A model generated the notes under the pieces. The model was given only the letters and a program-made list of their open reading frames with translations, made no database searches and was not told the DNA's origin. Made by a program: the position numbers and the translations under genes. Shown one piece after another: positions 43,344 to 52,243 of a stretch of 64,000 nucleotides of DNA; the stretch's first letter is position 1; every line of letters begins with the position of its first letter. Source of the DNA: Nocardioides aurantiacus (GTDB taxonomy: Bacteria > Actinomycetota > Actinomycetes > Propionibacteriales > Nocardioidaceae). The stretch covers positions 1,860,001-1,924,000 of the forward strand of contig NZ_RKHO01000001.1 in the NCBI RefSeq assembly GCF_003752505.1. Direction: 5' to 3'.

Positions 43344-43757
43344 TTACCCGACCAGCACGAGGCTCGCGCCGGTGAGCAGACTGCCGATGAAGAAGTACGG
43401 CGCGTTGATCAGTGCGTAGAACACGGGGCGCGCGAAGACCGGGTTGATTGAGATCTGGAAGACCATGGCGATCAGGTAGCCAGCTCCAACGATGGCCCCG
43501 AACAACAGCCCATCTGCGAGCTCATTGATCTCGAGGGCGCTGATGAGGACAGCGCTGGTCGCGACGGTGGCGAGATTGCACACGAGCGGGCCGGCGATGA
43601 ACAGTGGACCGGCGCCGGGAGGGGCATCGTCTGGTCGACCGACAGCGGAGTTGTACACCTTGCCGATAACCACGGTGAAGTAGAGGCCGGCGAGGATGGT
43701 GAGGGCTACCAAGGCGACGACTACGCCCCACCAGTTGACTGACACGTCTGTGAACAT
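43344..43757 (-). CDS. DUF1761-family membrane protein
   Basis: A 137-residue protein with four membrane helices: WWGVVVALVALTILAGLYFTVV, LVCNLATVATSAVLISAL, GLLFGAIVGAGYLIAMVFQ and YFFIGSLLTGASLVLV. The N-terminal N-W-x-(A/G)-V-x-V-A pattern and the small internal FAR loop are those of DUF1761, a family of small inner-membrane proteins of unknown function. A hairpin lies right after its stop. Confidence 0.8.
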   Translation of the reverse strand: MFTDVSVNWWGVVVALVALTILAGLYFTVVIGKVYNSAVGRPDDAPPGAGPLFIAGPLVCNLATVATSAVLISALEINELADGLLFGAIVGAGYLIAMVFQISINPVFARPVFYALINAPYFFIGSLLTGASLVLVG

Positions 43758-43862
43758 GAGCTGCTCTCATTCTCTGAGCGAGTTAGGCCGTACGTTTACC
43801 GGGAGCGGTCGACGAGACGCCGCCGCGTGCCGGCTCGGGTGGTGCTGTTGGTGCGTGATCGG

Positions 43863-44306
43863 CTAGTACTGCGCCTGCAGGTCGAGGACCCAGACCACTC
43901 CGAAGCGGTCGGTGAGCATCCCGTAGAGCGGCGCACCCCAGGGAGCGGGCCCGAGGTCGGCCTGGATCGTGGCACCGTCGGTGAGCCCGTTCCAGTAGGC
44001 CGTGAGCTCGTCTGCAGATTCGGCGTCGCCTCGCACGGAGACGTAGACGGGCTTGTCGCCGCGGTCGTAGGACAGTGCAGAGGGAACGTCGTAGACCATG
44101 ACGTGGAACCCGTTGTCAGCGAGGACCTGTCCCCACATGACCTGATCGGCCTCCTCGGCGGTGGCCAAACCACCGTTGCTCTGCACGTTGTGGGCGTCGC
44201 CGAAGGTGATGGCGGCGACCTCGCCGCCGAAGACGGACTGGTAGAAGTCCAGCGCGGCGCGAGCGTTGCCTCGGAAGTTGAGGTGGGCGGTGGTCGTGAT
44301 GGGCAT
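43863..44306 (-). CDS. VOC-family protein (PhnB/glyoxalase-like)
   Basis: ATG 44306 gives a 147-residue protein of the vicinal-oxygen-chelate fold: AHLNFRGNARAALDFYQSVFGGEVAAITFGDA, VMWGQVLADNGFHVMVYDVP, and DELTAYWNGLTDGATIQADLGPAPWGAPLYGMLTDRFGVVWVLDL. The PhnB-like branch usually lacks a full metal site and has no proven reaction. It is cytoplasmic and monocistronic. The upstream open frame to 44567 is not part of the gene. Confidence 0.85.
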   Translation of the reverse strand: MPITTTAHLNFRGNARAALDFYQSVFGGEVAAITFGDAHNVQSNGGLATAEEADQVMWGQVLADNGFHVMVYDVPSALSYDRGDKPVYVSVRGDAESADELTAYWNGLTDGATIQADLGPAPWGAPLYGMLTDRFGVVWVLDLQAQY

Positions 44307-44927
44307 GGCGGAGCTCCTTCGTGATGGGGGGTGAGCCCGCTGCACGAGCGAAAGCTCAACGTCCCGATGTGGCGCGGATCCTTTGCTGTCCGCACCACTG
44401 ACGGTACTACCTAGTTCCGGAACGTTCAATAGCCGGAACGCGAAAGCTCTGCCTGCTTCTGGTGCACCCGGTTGCCCGCAGTCGCGGCGCGCTGAGGCTC
44501 GCGAGCCTCGCGATTGCTGGCCCCGTCGCCGCTCGGCACGCGCCGTGGAGGCCTCGTGCCCCGCCACCCGAGCGCCGAGTCGTCCGTGACAGCAGATAGC
44601 TGCGAGGTGGGGTGTAGCCAGAATCAGCCGGGGCGCTCTGCGTTTCGCGTTCTGACGTCTGCACGCTTACGCGCACGCCGGCGGCGGACTTCTCCTGCGC
44701 CCCGAACTGGCGGCACGCGCGTTGCGCTTCTACGGTCGAGTCAGCATCTGGTCAGGCATGCCACCGACTCGCGCTGCCGGGCCGCGTCAGCGATGACGCT
44801 CCGCACTCCCTCAAGGTCTGCCTGAGGTGTGACCATCGGCGCCGTCCACCCAGCGACTCCAAGTCGGAGGGGAATCCCCGTCTAGAAGCGCTGAGTGGGT
44901 ATCTCAGACACTAGACCGCGGCGAGCT
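44307..44927. other. Intergenic stretch without a recognised gene
   Basis: About 620 bases with no convincing gene. Short plus- and minus-strand frames translate to Arg/Pro/Ser-rich shadows. The left end contains the promoter of the VOC gene; the right end follows the 3' end of the acyltransferase gene. Confidence 0.4.
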
Positions 44928-46328
44928 TTAAGAGGCGCTGTCTTGCAGGCGGCCGCGCACGGCCTCATCTTTTGGTGTAGCCAGAACACTGGACAGGTCA
45001 GTTATCTCCTGTCGAAAGGCTTCAAGAACAACTAACGGGTCGGGTACCACTGCGGCGTCAGTCTTGAGCCCGATTGTCACCATGCCGTCGTAGGTGAAGA
45101 TGCAAGTTCCGAGGGTCTGTGTTGCTGACCCCGGCACCCAGCCGAGCAGTCCGGTTACACGCGTCCCTGCCAAGTAGCGGGGCTCGCGTGGCCCGGGAAC
45201 GTTGGTGGTGACGCCGGTCGCCTTGCCCGCGAAGAAGGTGACGAAAGCGTTGCTGACATTCCGCCCCAACCGTCCGATTCCGGAAATGATCGCGAATGTT
45301 ATGACGGGCTCGGGAGAACGTTTGATTTTGTCCATGCGCCGCTTCGTTTCCGCCAGACGTTCGGCGGCGCCTGCGACTCCCGACGGCAGCAGCAGGAGGA
45401 CGACGGCAAAACGGTTTCCCAATTCGGGAGGTGGAGGAAGGTGCAACGGGCGGAGGCTGACCGGAATCATCGTCGGCAAGTCAACAGCGTGAGCACCGCG
45501 CTCGACCTGGTAGCGCCTGACGGCCCCGGCCAGCGCAGAGACCAAGACGTCGTTGACGGTCGCATCCGAGGCCTTGGCGATGTCTTTGATGAGCTGCAGT
45601 TCAACCGGCTCGGACCACACGGCTTGCTTCTGGGCGCCCACAGGACCTTCGAGTGGCGACGGCGGGTTGCGAGTCAGCATGAGCTTGGCAACGACGCCGA
45701 CCGCACGTAACGCCGTCCGGACTGTTGCTGCACACGCTCGGAGGCCGGCGGATCGTGCAACGCCCCGCGCCTGAGACCCGACCCTCTCTCCTGTGTCGGC
45801 ACCAGGGGCTCGACCGCCCGCCGGCGCATGCGCGTCACGGGCATCTTCACCGGTGGCGGCAGACGTCTCGGTGAGCGAGATCAAGACCTGCGTTAGTGCG
45901 ATGCCGTCCGCAAGGGCGTGGTGCAGTCGTACGTAGATGGCGGCACCCTCATCGAGACCGGTCACCAAGTGAACTTCCCAGAGCGGGCGGTCGCGCGGCA
46001 GCGGCGTGGCCATGAATGAGCTGACGTACGTCTGGAGCGCGGCGGCGTCGCCCGGTGCAGGCAGCCGCACCTCGCGCACGTGTCGCTCGAGGTCCAAGTC
46101 GGGAACATCGTGCCAACAAGACCTTGACCATGGGTTATGACCCTTGACCGGGATTCGGGAGAACACGGGGTAGATGCCAATGAGTCGCTCGCGGAGCAGG
46201 CGATCGAATGCCACCCGGTCGATCGGACCTTCGAGGAACATCACGCATTCGATGACCATGAGGTTGCGGACTCGGTCCATGTCCAGCCAGATCGCGTCGA
46301 CGGGCTTGACGCGATTGTGTCTCACCAT
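44928..46328 (-). CDS. Wax ester synthase/diacylglycerol acyltransferase (WS/DGAT)
   Basis: A 466-residue protein. The active-site motif YVRLHHALADGIAL (HHxxxDG) lies near residue 135. The N-terminal DAIWLDMDRVRN, a P-L-W-E-V-H-L segment (DRPLWEVHLV), TVNDVLVSALAGAVRRY and the C-terminal TTNVPGPREPRYLAG (the NVPGP motif) are all standard. The enzyme transfers acyl groups from acyl-CoA to long-chain alcohols or diacylglycerol, making storage lipids at the membrane. Length is normal and no truncation is seen. Confidence 0.95.
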   Translation of the reverse strand: MVRHNRVKPVDAIWLDMDRVRNLMVIECVMFLEGPIDRVAFDRLLRERLIGIYPVFSRIPVKGHNPWSRSCWHDVPDLDLERHVREVRLPAPGDAAALQTYVSSFMATPLPRDRPLWEVHLVTGLDEGAAIYVRLHHALADGIALTQVLISLTETSAATGEDARDAHAPAGGRAPGADTGERVGSQARGVARSAGLRACAATVRTALRAVGVVAKLMLTRNPPSPLEGPVGAQKQAVWSEPVELQLIKDIAKASDATVNDVLVSALAGAVRRYQVERGAHAVDLPTMIPVSLRPLHLPPPPELGNRFAVVLLLLPSGVAGAAERLAETKRRMDKIKRSPEPVITFAIISGIGRLGRNVSNAFVTFFAGKATGVTTNVPGPREPRYLAGTRVTGLLGWVPGSATQTLGTCIFTYDGMVTIGLKTDAAVVPDPLVVLEAFRQEITDLSSVLATPKDEAVRGRLQDSAS

Positions 46329-46496
46329 GTGAGCCTGTCACCGCGGTCCAACTTCGGCTTACGGCCACTGCGCGTGCGCGCGCGCGGCATGCTCTTGTCG
46401 GTGCGCCCGGTCCGCGGTGGTGACGCGGCACAAGAGGACTTCTTGTGAGTGCTCGGGACCTGCTCCGTCTTGGCTTACGTTGTAAGATGCGAACTC

Positions 46497-46853
46497 GTGA
46501 GAGCCACTTCTGACGACGCAGACGGAGTCAACCCAGTTAGGCATGAGTTCGCGCCTCGCACGATCCAGGACGAGCCGCGTCACCTTTTGGAAGCCGCGTT
46601 GAACAAGGTCCACCATCTGGAAGTTGCTCTGGAGCGCCGCACCGTGATCGGTCAAGCCACCGGTATCGCCATGGAGCGTTACCAACTGACCCCCGAGGTG
46701 GCGATGGCTGTGCTGCGCAGATTGTCACAGGCGACGAACCACAAACTTCATGACATTGCGACGGATCTCGTCGGCACGTCCATACTCCCTCCTGGTGCCG
46801 CCGAGGCCTGCGAGCAAGCCGGGACCGATGTGGCCAGTTCCGCTGACCCGTGA
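46497..46853 (+). CDS. ANTAR-domain protein
   Basis: From GTG 46497 the 118-residue protein has one ANTAR domain: LEVALERRTVIGQATGIAMERYQLTPEVAMAVLRRLSQATNHKLHDIATDLV in family form, with the conserved I-G-Q-A-x-G-I-x-M-E-R core. ANTAR domains bind paired hexanucleotide hairpins in nascent RNA and prevent termination. It lacks a sensory domain, unlike the GAF-ANTAR protein 5 kb away. Its 3' end overlaps the convergent DUF2510 gene by about 130 bases, so one of the two ends may be wrong. Confidence 0.8.
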   Translation: MRATSDDADGVNPVRHEFAPRTIQDEPRHLLEAALNKVHHLEVALERRTVIGQATGIAMERYQLTPEVAMAVLRRLSQATNHKLHDIATDLVGTSILPPGAAEACEQAGTDVASSADP

Positions 46854-47015
46854 GCCGATTCGCACAAAGTCAGTAGGCCTTAACTTCAGCGTCATCCCGA
46901 TGACTTCGGCCTGCGTGAACCACTTCTCACCAGTCCAGTAACGGTGGAGCCGAGCGTCCCTGGGGTCGCGGTACCACCCCGGCTCGCGCCTCTCATCGGA
47001 CCCAGGCTCGCGCAT
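46725..47015 (-). CDS. Small DUF2510-like protein
   Basis: ATG 47015 gives a 96-residue protein whose N-terminal part EPGWYRDPRDARLHRYWTGEKW is the compact aromatic DUF2510 motif (PGWYxDP...RYWxGxxW) found in many actinobacterial proteins. The remaining roughly 60 residues have no recognised family. It runs tail to tail into the ANTAR gene; the overlap of 129 bases is unusual. Confidence 0.55.
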   Translation of the reverse strand: MREPGSDERREPGWYRDPRDARLHRYWTGEKWFTQAEVIGMTLKLRPTDFVRIGSRVSGTGHIGPGLLAGLGGTRREYGRADEIRRNVMKFVVRRL

Positions 47016-47155
47016 CGCTCGGACACTCTCACCCGCCGTACCGCACCCGAAAGAGCTCGTCTCACGCTCGGTTACGCGCACGACGCCGCCTGAGTGCAGC
47101 GCGGACACGGCCAGGCGGTGGTGGGAAACCGCCACCCGTCGGGCATTGTGCCCAT

Positions 47156-47407
47156 GTGTCCTCAGACATTCGCGTCTTCGATGCCGACCTTCGGCCGAGC
47201 ATTGAGGTGCATGTAGGCCCAACGTGGCGCCTGGGTGAGCTGCGCGCCTGGATCCGGCGAGGTAGCGGGTGGTGGGCACATGTGGACTACGTCGTGGCCG
47301 GCGACCACGCCGTGACAACGACGGTTCCCGAGTACCGTGTGCGATCCAGTGACCCTCGAGGCCGCCCTCCGGGGCCGGAGCACGTCGAGGGCACGACACG
47401 GGACTAG
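47156..47407 (+). CDS. Small WRxGELRAW-family protein
   Basis: An 83-residue protein from GTG 47156. Its middle VGPTWRLGELRAWIRRGSGW, then WAHVDYVVAGDHAVTTTVPEYRVR, matches a small actinobacterial family with the pattern W-x-x-G-E-L-R-A-W...W-W-A-x-V...V-P-x-x-R-V-R. Function is unknown. A decayed paralogue lies at 52903-53219. Confidence 0.65.
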   Translation: MSSDIRVFDADLRPSIEVHVGPTWRLGELRAWIRRGSGWWAHVDYVVAGDHAVTTTVPEYRVRSSDPRGRPPGPEHVEGTTRD

Positions 47408-47705
47408 CCGTATGAAACCCCCTGACGCCAAAGCGACGGCTCCCCATCCGCGCTTACCACCCCCGCAGGCGTGCCACGGGGCGTCCCTGATCGGTGTTGG
47501 CACCTGGAGTATGAGAATGCGGGAGCCAGCGAATGCGGAACGAATAGCCCAGGTCATGAATCTGCGTGGATGACGAATCGCCCTGGTTGGCATTACTGAT
47601 TCGACCCGCCCCTTCACGAGGGTGTGACGGCGGTACGCGGCGCCGTTTCGCCACCCTTGCTCGGCGCTGGCGAGCGCTCGAAGGTTTTGGGTCGAACGCC
47701 GGACG
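47408..47705. other. Intergenic stretch without a recognised gene
   Basis: No supportable gene or clear hairpin was noticed between the convergent WRxGELRAW gene and the CU044_5270-like gene. Confidence 0.35.
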
Positions 47706-48734
47706 CTAGGCAGGGGCAGATCCGGGTCGGTCCGGTCTAACCCCCAGGGCATCGACGACCCCTCTGGTTATCACTGCTGTGGCGCCGAATAGGACGTCGC
47801 TCCCCGAGTCTGATGAGGCCCCCGGCGCGTACCAGCGCGTACCGAGCGGCGACGGGGATCCGGGCTGGAAGACCAGTTCGGTGACAAAGCCTGTGCGTTC
47901 GTCGGTTCGCGCAATCCCGAACCCGGGCCGTCCCATGGCGTCTTGCGTCCGGTCGACACGCTCGACGCCGGCGATCTTCGTGAGTGACTGTAGGAGCGCG
48001 CCTGCCAATTCGGGCGGAACCATGCCTTCGCTCATCACATCGCCGATGCGCTCAAACGTGTACTGGTCGACGCTCTGGCCTGAGCCCACCTGCTGGCGGC
48101 TCCCCAGCTCGTCGAGGATGCGATCAGGGTCGGCAGGAAGCGAGGCGATCCATTGGTACGTCGGCCGGTCGGGCCCGGCCGGTACGACGTAGCCGCTGCT
48201 GATTGGCCAGTCCTGTCCCCATTCGCGGATCAGCCCCGAGTTCGAGGACCTGGACGACTGTGACAGCCATACCTCGCGTTCATGCGGTCGTGACACGTCG
48301 AGCCTGCCGCCGAGGGTGCCTTCGTTGGTGATGACAGCGCTGCGGACATAAACGAACTGGTCGTCGGCAACAGCAGGTGTGTGGACATTGGACGCGGCGA
48401 CGGTGAGTGCATCCAACGCGCTTACCGCGGCGGCATCTGCGCGGACCGGTAGCGAGGGAGAGGCATTGTTGGGTGGAGGTGCGGTGAGCGCTAGGCCTGC
48501 CAACGACGCGACAGCTATGACGCAAGCAGCAACGGTGAGTGCGGGCCCGAAGCTGGCTGCAAGCCTTCGCGTGCGCATGACAGTCGATCTTTCGACCTGG
48601 GTGATGTGAGCGTGGTGGCTTCGTTCTAGGCGCGTACGACGACCGAGTGTGAGGCTGCGGGGCGTTGGCGTCGGGGCGAGTTCGTGGAGCTCGGTGATGA
48701 GCGCGAGGTCGTGTGCGTCGCGGTTGTTGCTCAT
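47706..48734 (-). CDS. CU044_5270-type membrane protein partnered with an ECF sigma factor
   Basis: ATG 48734 overlaps the sigma factor stop by four bases. The 342-residue protein has a cytoplasmic N-terminus (DAHDLALITELHELAPTPTPRSLTLGRRTRL), a single membrane helix (LTVAACVIAVASLAGLALT) and a large extracellular domain with VYVRSAVI, REVWLSQSS, LPADPDRILDEL and TERTGFVTELVFQP-like strands. This is the CU044_5270 layout. Such proteins always follow a sigma factor and may act as its anti-sigma partner or a surface sensor. Confidence 0.8.
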   Translation of the reverse strand: MSNNRDAHDLALITELHELAPTPTPRSLTLGRRTRLERSHHAHITQVERSTVMRTRRLAASFGPALTVAACVIAVASLAGLALTAPPPNNASPSLPVRADAAAVSALDALTVAASNVHTPAVADDQFVYVRSAVITNEGTLGGRLDVSRPHEREVWLSQSSRSSNSGLIREWGQDWPISSGYVVPAGPDRPTYQWIASLPADPDRILDELGSRQQVGSGQSVDQYTFERIGDVMSEGMVPPELAGALLQSLTKIAGVERVDRTQDAMGRPGFGIARTDERTGFVTELVFQPGSPSPLGTRWYAPGASSDSGSDVLFGATAVITRGVVDALGVRPDRPGSAPA

Positions 48735-49363
48735 GTAGAGACCTCCTGGATGGGCGGGGGAACAAGATTGAGAGTTCGCGCCTGCTCCGAGTCGTTGAGG
48801 TCGTCGCCGACGAGGGCACGAAGTCGGCGACGCGTGCGCGAGAGTCGTGACCGCACCGTCCCAGGAGGCACACCTAGGGCGTTCGCGACCTCGCCGATGC
48901 TCAGACCTGACCAGACACACAGGACGAGCACCTCGAGCTCGTGCGTCTTGAGCAGACTCAGGGCTGCTTGTGTGCGCCTCAATTGGGCCGAGCTGTCGAC
49001 ACGCGTGGCGACTTCTTCAGCAAGATCTGGGCCCGCTTCGACGAACCGGTGTGCGTATCGGGAGACGAACGCTTGCTGGCGACGGCGGCCACGAGTCGCG
49101 TTCAGTGCCTGTCGAGCAGCGATGGCCAGCAACCATGGCAAGAGTGGCTCGTCATGATCAGCGATGGTTGCTCGCCGGCGCCATGCGATGAGAAAGGTGT
49201 CGGCGGTCACATCTTCGGCCAGTGAAACATCCCCGCATAATGTCGCCGCGACGCGGTGCACTGTGTCTACGTGTGACTGGAAGAGCTGTGTGTGAGCTTG
49301 CACCTCTCCTGCCCGCAGCCGTTGACGCAGCGACCGCCAAGCGACGTCGTTGTCTTCATCCAC
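48731..49363 (-). CDS. ECF-type RNA polymerase sigma factor
   Basis: A 210-residue protein with sigma-70 region 2 (FQSHVDTVHRVAATLCGDVSLAEDVTADTFLIAWRR, core-binding and -10 recognition) and region 4 (LLKTHELEVLVLCVWSGLSIGEVANALGVPPGTVRSRLSRTRRRL, -35 recognition), joined by a short linker without region 3. It directs RNA polymerase to a small regulon. Co-transcribed and coupled with the CU044_5270-type gene. Confidence 0.92.
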   Translation of the reverse strand: MDEDNDVAWRSLRQRLRAGEVQAHTQLFQSHVDTVHRVAATLCGDVSLAEDVTADTFLIAWRRRATIADHDEPLLPWLLAIAARQALNATRGRRRQQAFVSRYAHRFVEAGPDLAEEVATRVDSSAQLRRTQAALSLLKTHELEVLVLCVWSGLSIGEVANALGVPPGTVRSRLSRTRRRLRALVGDDLNDSEQARTLNLVPPPIQEVST

Positions 49364-50084
49364 ACTCGTAACTGTCCGGCACGGGACGAGCGTTGCGGTT
49401 ACCGGCTGACCGGCCGAGGCAGAGTGGCCGCATCGAGGCCCGCCCTCATATCAGCGACGTCACCAGTCGCACTCCTGGTTTGCGAGTTTCCGGGACTCGC
49501 CCGCGGGCACCTACGCGACGGCCGAACCCCAAGGCCGGTGCCCTGGTCCTCCTCGAACCCACCGGCCCTAGTTCCACTGCCTCACAGTTGGTGTGACCTC
49601 GGAACCCGCGTGGACTATCCAGTGGGCTCGTCGAGCAGGAGGCAGACGGCAGTCGTCTGGCGAGGTTCGCCTCACAGGCTCCGCTACGGAACCGTGCTGA
49701 CCTTTTGCCGGTACGCGGGTGACTGCCACATGACTCGACGTACCCGGTGGGACCTGCCCGGATGTCGCGGCACCCCGATGCCGCAGGTCGAACCCCTTCA
49801 CGGGTGACGCGGGTGGAGGTCGCGGGCCGCCTCGATCGTGCACCGACCCACCTGGATGCCGTGGTGCCGTCACCGCCCACCTCCGCTGGCCCCAGTTGCC
49901 CAGACGTGTCTCGCAGAGGGGTCGTTTGTGGCCGGAGTGCCTCGCCCAGAGTCACAGTGTCCGTGTCAGAAGCACTGCCACGATGAGCTGCGCTTGTCCG
50001 CGCGAGAGGCCAGAGGCGGAACTGGGACACCCTTCGCGCCTTGCGCAGGTGACCTGAGGCTGCACACGGGCGTTCCCCGTTGCC
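49364..50084. other. Intergenic stretch without a recognised gene
   Basis: About 720 bases. Frames on both strands are Arg/Pro-rich and do not resemble natural proteins. The left end holds the promoter of the sigma operon. I see no repeat or hairpin of note; this may be decayed DNA. Confidence 0.4.
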
Positions 50085-50369
50085 CTACGGGGTTCGGACC
50101 TCGTCCTTCCACGGGTAGTCCTGGGCCAGCGGCCACCGGTCGTACTGGTCACCCACGACCTTTGGGACCCGTTTTGGTGGGTAGCTGGCGAAACCAGGCT
50201 GTGGGGGCTGGCCGTTGGTCTCGCAGTAGGCACCGGTCGGGTTGTCCAATGCGTACACCGGATACTGGCCTTGGGAACACATACGTTCTGGTCCGAATAG
50301 ACACCCGGCCAGGGCGGGGACACCGATGACGACTGACAAGGCGGCAGGAAAGATGTGAGAACGTTTCAT
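50085..50369 (-). CDS. SCO0607-family lipoprotein
   Basis: ATG 50369 gives a 94-residue protein with the signal MKRSHIFPAALSVVIGVPALAGC and lipobox. The mature part ERMCSQGQYPVYALDNPTGAYC, then QPPQPGFASYPPKRVPKVVGDQYDRW, follows the SCO0607 family (E-x-x-C-x-x-G-x-Y-P-V...C...Y-P-x-x-x-V-P-x-x-V-G-D). The two cysteines should pair in a disulfide. Surface-anchored; function unknown. Confidence 0.8.
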   Translation of the reverse strand: MKRSHIFPAALSVVIGVPALAGCLFGPERMCSQGQYPVYALDNPTGAYCETNGQPPQPGFASYPPKRVPKVVGDQYDRWPLAQDYPWKDEVRTP

Positions 50370-50874
50370 GTCCACTACCGTGCCCGCGGCGACATGATTT
50401 GGCTTCGGTCTTTGTACTCAGTTTCGAGGCGCACCTACTTAGGAGGCCAACCCCTCCGTACTTCCTGTTTCGGGGCGACCTCACGTTTGCGCCTGGAGCA
50501 GGATTTGTAACGCCCCTGGGGTTCGCGTGGCGACCAGAGGTCAAGCGGAGCCGAAGTTACTTCCGTCGCGCAATCAGCGACCACGTCGACGTTATAGCTG
50601 CGTCCTGGCCTTGAAGTTTCGTACCGACGTCCGACTGTCGGCGACGTGCTGCGGCGGGTGGGACGTGGGAGCATCGGCACCCTTTCAGCTATCCGCATCG
50701 GGCGTCCAGCCGGCGGCGTCTGGACTGCCCGGCCGGAGTGGGCGGTCGTCGGATGTGCGGAGAACGACGGTTGCTGACCCCCATGCCCCCTTACGATTTC
50801 GGTGAGGTGCGCCTTGGGTGGCGACCCGGACCTGTCCGAGTAATAGCCGCCTCGACGACGCGCTCTGGCGCTAT

Positions 50875-50910
50875 GCGGGTGCGGGTGCGGGTGCGGGTGC
50901 GGGTGCGGGT
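50875..50910. repeat. Hexanucleotide tandem repeat (GCGGGT)6
   Basis: Six perfect consecutive copies of GCGGGT. In one plus frame it encodes GAGAGAG and in another RVRVRV. A related shorter G-rich stretch lies at 4018-4047. Tracts like this change length by slippage. Not a CRISPR array: the unit is far too short and there are no spacers. Confidence 0.85.
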
Positions 50911-50919
50911 GACCGATGT

Positions 50920-51010
50920 GCGTGCTCAGAAGCTGTTCGCGGCGGCCGGCGCGCGGCGCTACGCCTACAACCGCGGCGCTGGCCCGGATCGTGGCCAACC
51001 ACGCCCAGTT
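50920..51010 (+). pseudogene. Possible TnpB/OrfB (IS605/IS607 type) N-terminal relic
   Basis: The plus frame reads AQKLFAAAGARRYAYNR, then, after a one-base slip at AACCGCG/GCGCTGG, ALARIVANHAQFR. TnpB proteins begin with 'xxLxxxxGxxRxxYNxAL..I.A......'. The match is short, upstream and downstream sequence is not alignable by eye and stops follow, so this is at best a small decayed fragment. Confidence 0.3.
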
Positions 51011-51208
51011 CCGGGTGGGACCCGCCGTTGCTGGGGGTGGTGCGGGTGCAGCTGCTGTGTAGATAGGACGTCTTCGTGAGGCGTAGTGTCACGTGTAAAA
51101 CCGAGGGTGTTCGACGCTGTAACCTTCGGGACGGATCGCAGGGCGTCTTGCGACGAACCGTCTCTGTGTCCCCGCCGCTTCGGGAGGCATGACACAGGAA
51201 AGGTTCAC

Positions 51209-51928
51209 ATGGACACCGAGATCGCTCGTGCGGTTGCGCACGCCGCGAACCAGATGCACCGTGCGGCAGGGGTCGATGACACGTTGGAGGTCATCGTCCG
51301 CAGCGCTGCTGAGGCGCTGCCGACGTTCGACCACATCGGCGTCTCCACCGTCGAGAAGGACGGGCAGATCGTCACGCGGGCGTCGACGAGCGCGCTGGTC
51401 CTTGAGCTGGACGACTTGCAGTACACGCTGCACGAGGGGCCTTGCGTCAGCAGTATGGACGGCGATGACGTCGTGCCCGCTCCGCACATCGAGACCGACC
51501 ATCGTTGGCCGAGCTACTTGCCCGGTGCCCTACGTATGGGCCTGAGATCCCAGTTGGGTGTCAGGTTGCACCTCGACGACCGGGGCACCATCGGTGGCCT
51601 GAACTTGTACTCGACGACTAGCAGCGAGATCGCCGCAGGTGACGTCCTGGTCGCGGCGTTCTTCGCGACCCACGCGTCGCTTGCCCTGGGGAAGGCCCGT
51701 CACGTGGAGACACTGAATGACGCCGTCGCGACGCGGCAGCTGGTGGGGCAGGCCATCGGCATCCTGATGGAGCGCTACGACATTGACGATCAGGCTGCTC
51801 AGGCGTTCTTGTGGCGCGGTTCTTCGCACACGAACACGAAGGTGCGTGACATGGCCGCCTCGCTCGTAGCCGAGGTCAACACGCGTCGTGGCGCGCCGCC
51901 GGCGGACGGCCCGGACGCTGCTGGCTGA
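51209..51928 (+). CDS. GAF-ANTAR regulatory protein
   Basis: ATG 51209 (ribosome-binding site GGAAAGG) gives a 239-residue protein. Residues of about 10-155 are a GAF domain (FDHIGVSTVEKDGQIVTRAST, YTLHEGPCVSSM, PSYLPGALRMGLRSQLGVRL, GGLNLYST), and the C-terminal part is an ANTAR RNA-binding domain (VATRQLVGQAIGILMERYDIDDQAAQAFLWRGSSHTN). It probably senses a small molecule or redox state and regulates transcription by antitermination. This architecture is very common in actinomycetes. Confidence 0.92.
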   Translation: MDTEIARAVAHAANQMHRAAGVDDTLEVIVRSAAEALPTFDHIGVSTVEKDGQIVTRASTSALVLELDDLQYTLHEGPCVSSMDGDDVVPAPHIETDHRWPSYLPGALRMGLRSQLGVRLHLDDRGTIGGLNLYSTTSSEIAAGDVLVAAFFATHASLALGKARHVETLNDAVATRQLVGQAIGILMERYDIDDQAAQAFLWRGSSHTNTKVRDMAASLVAEVNTRRGAPPADGPDAAG

Positions 51929-52243
51929 ACCTCCGGGCCTAGACAGACGTGTCGGTCCTGTCAGGCCGGTTCCCGCCCTGCTTGGGGCTCATGCGCTGCC
52001 CGGTGCGGTTGGCACCTGCACAGTCGCCAGGACCTGGGGCCGTGGGTGGCTCCGGGGCTTGCTTGGCGTGTGGCGCGGGAGCCCGCCGGTGGAACTGGCG
52101 ACGAGGGGTGACGAAGGCCGCAGGCAGTGGGTACCGGACAGAACCGGTCAGGTTCCGGGTCGGCGTTCGGGTTAGCCGCGTGCTGCGTGTGCGGCCCAGG
52201 CGTCCCTCCACGGTTCGGGGCCTGGCCGGGGCGGTAACAGTCG
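51929..52243. other. Intergenic stretch without a recognised gene
   Basis: No frame with natural protein character was found on either strand. Together with the flanking stretch to 53450 it looks decayed. Confidence 0.35.

Larger units (their letters stand above)
50370..51208. other. Long non-coding stretch with a microsatellite and a transposon relic
   Basis: No intact gene is supported. The stretch holds a GCGGGT repeat and a likely TnpB remnant, both listed separately. The right end contains the promoter of the GAF-ANTAR gene. Confidence 0.45.

Noticed and set aside
50875-50910. CRISPR-like repeat array
   Set aside because: The unit is only six bases with no spacers; it is a microsatellite.
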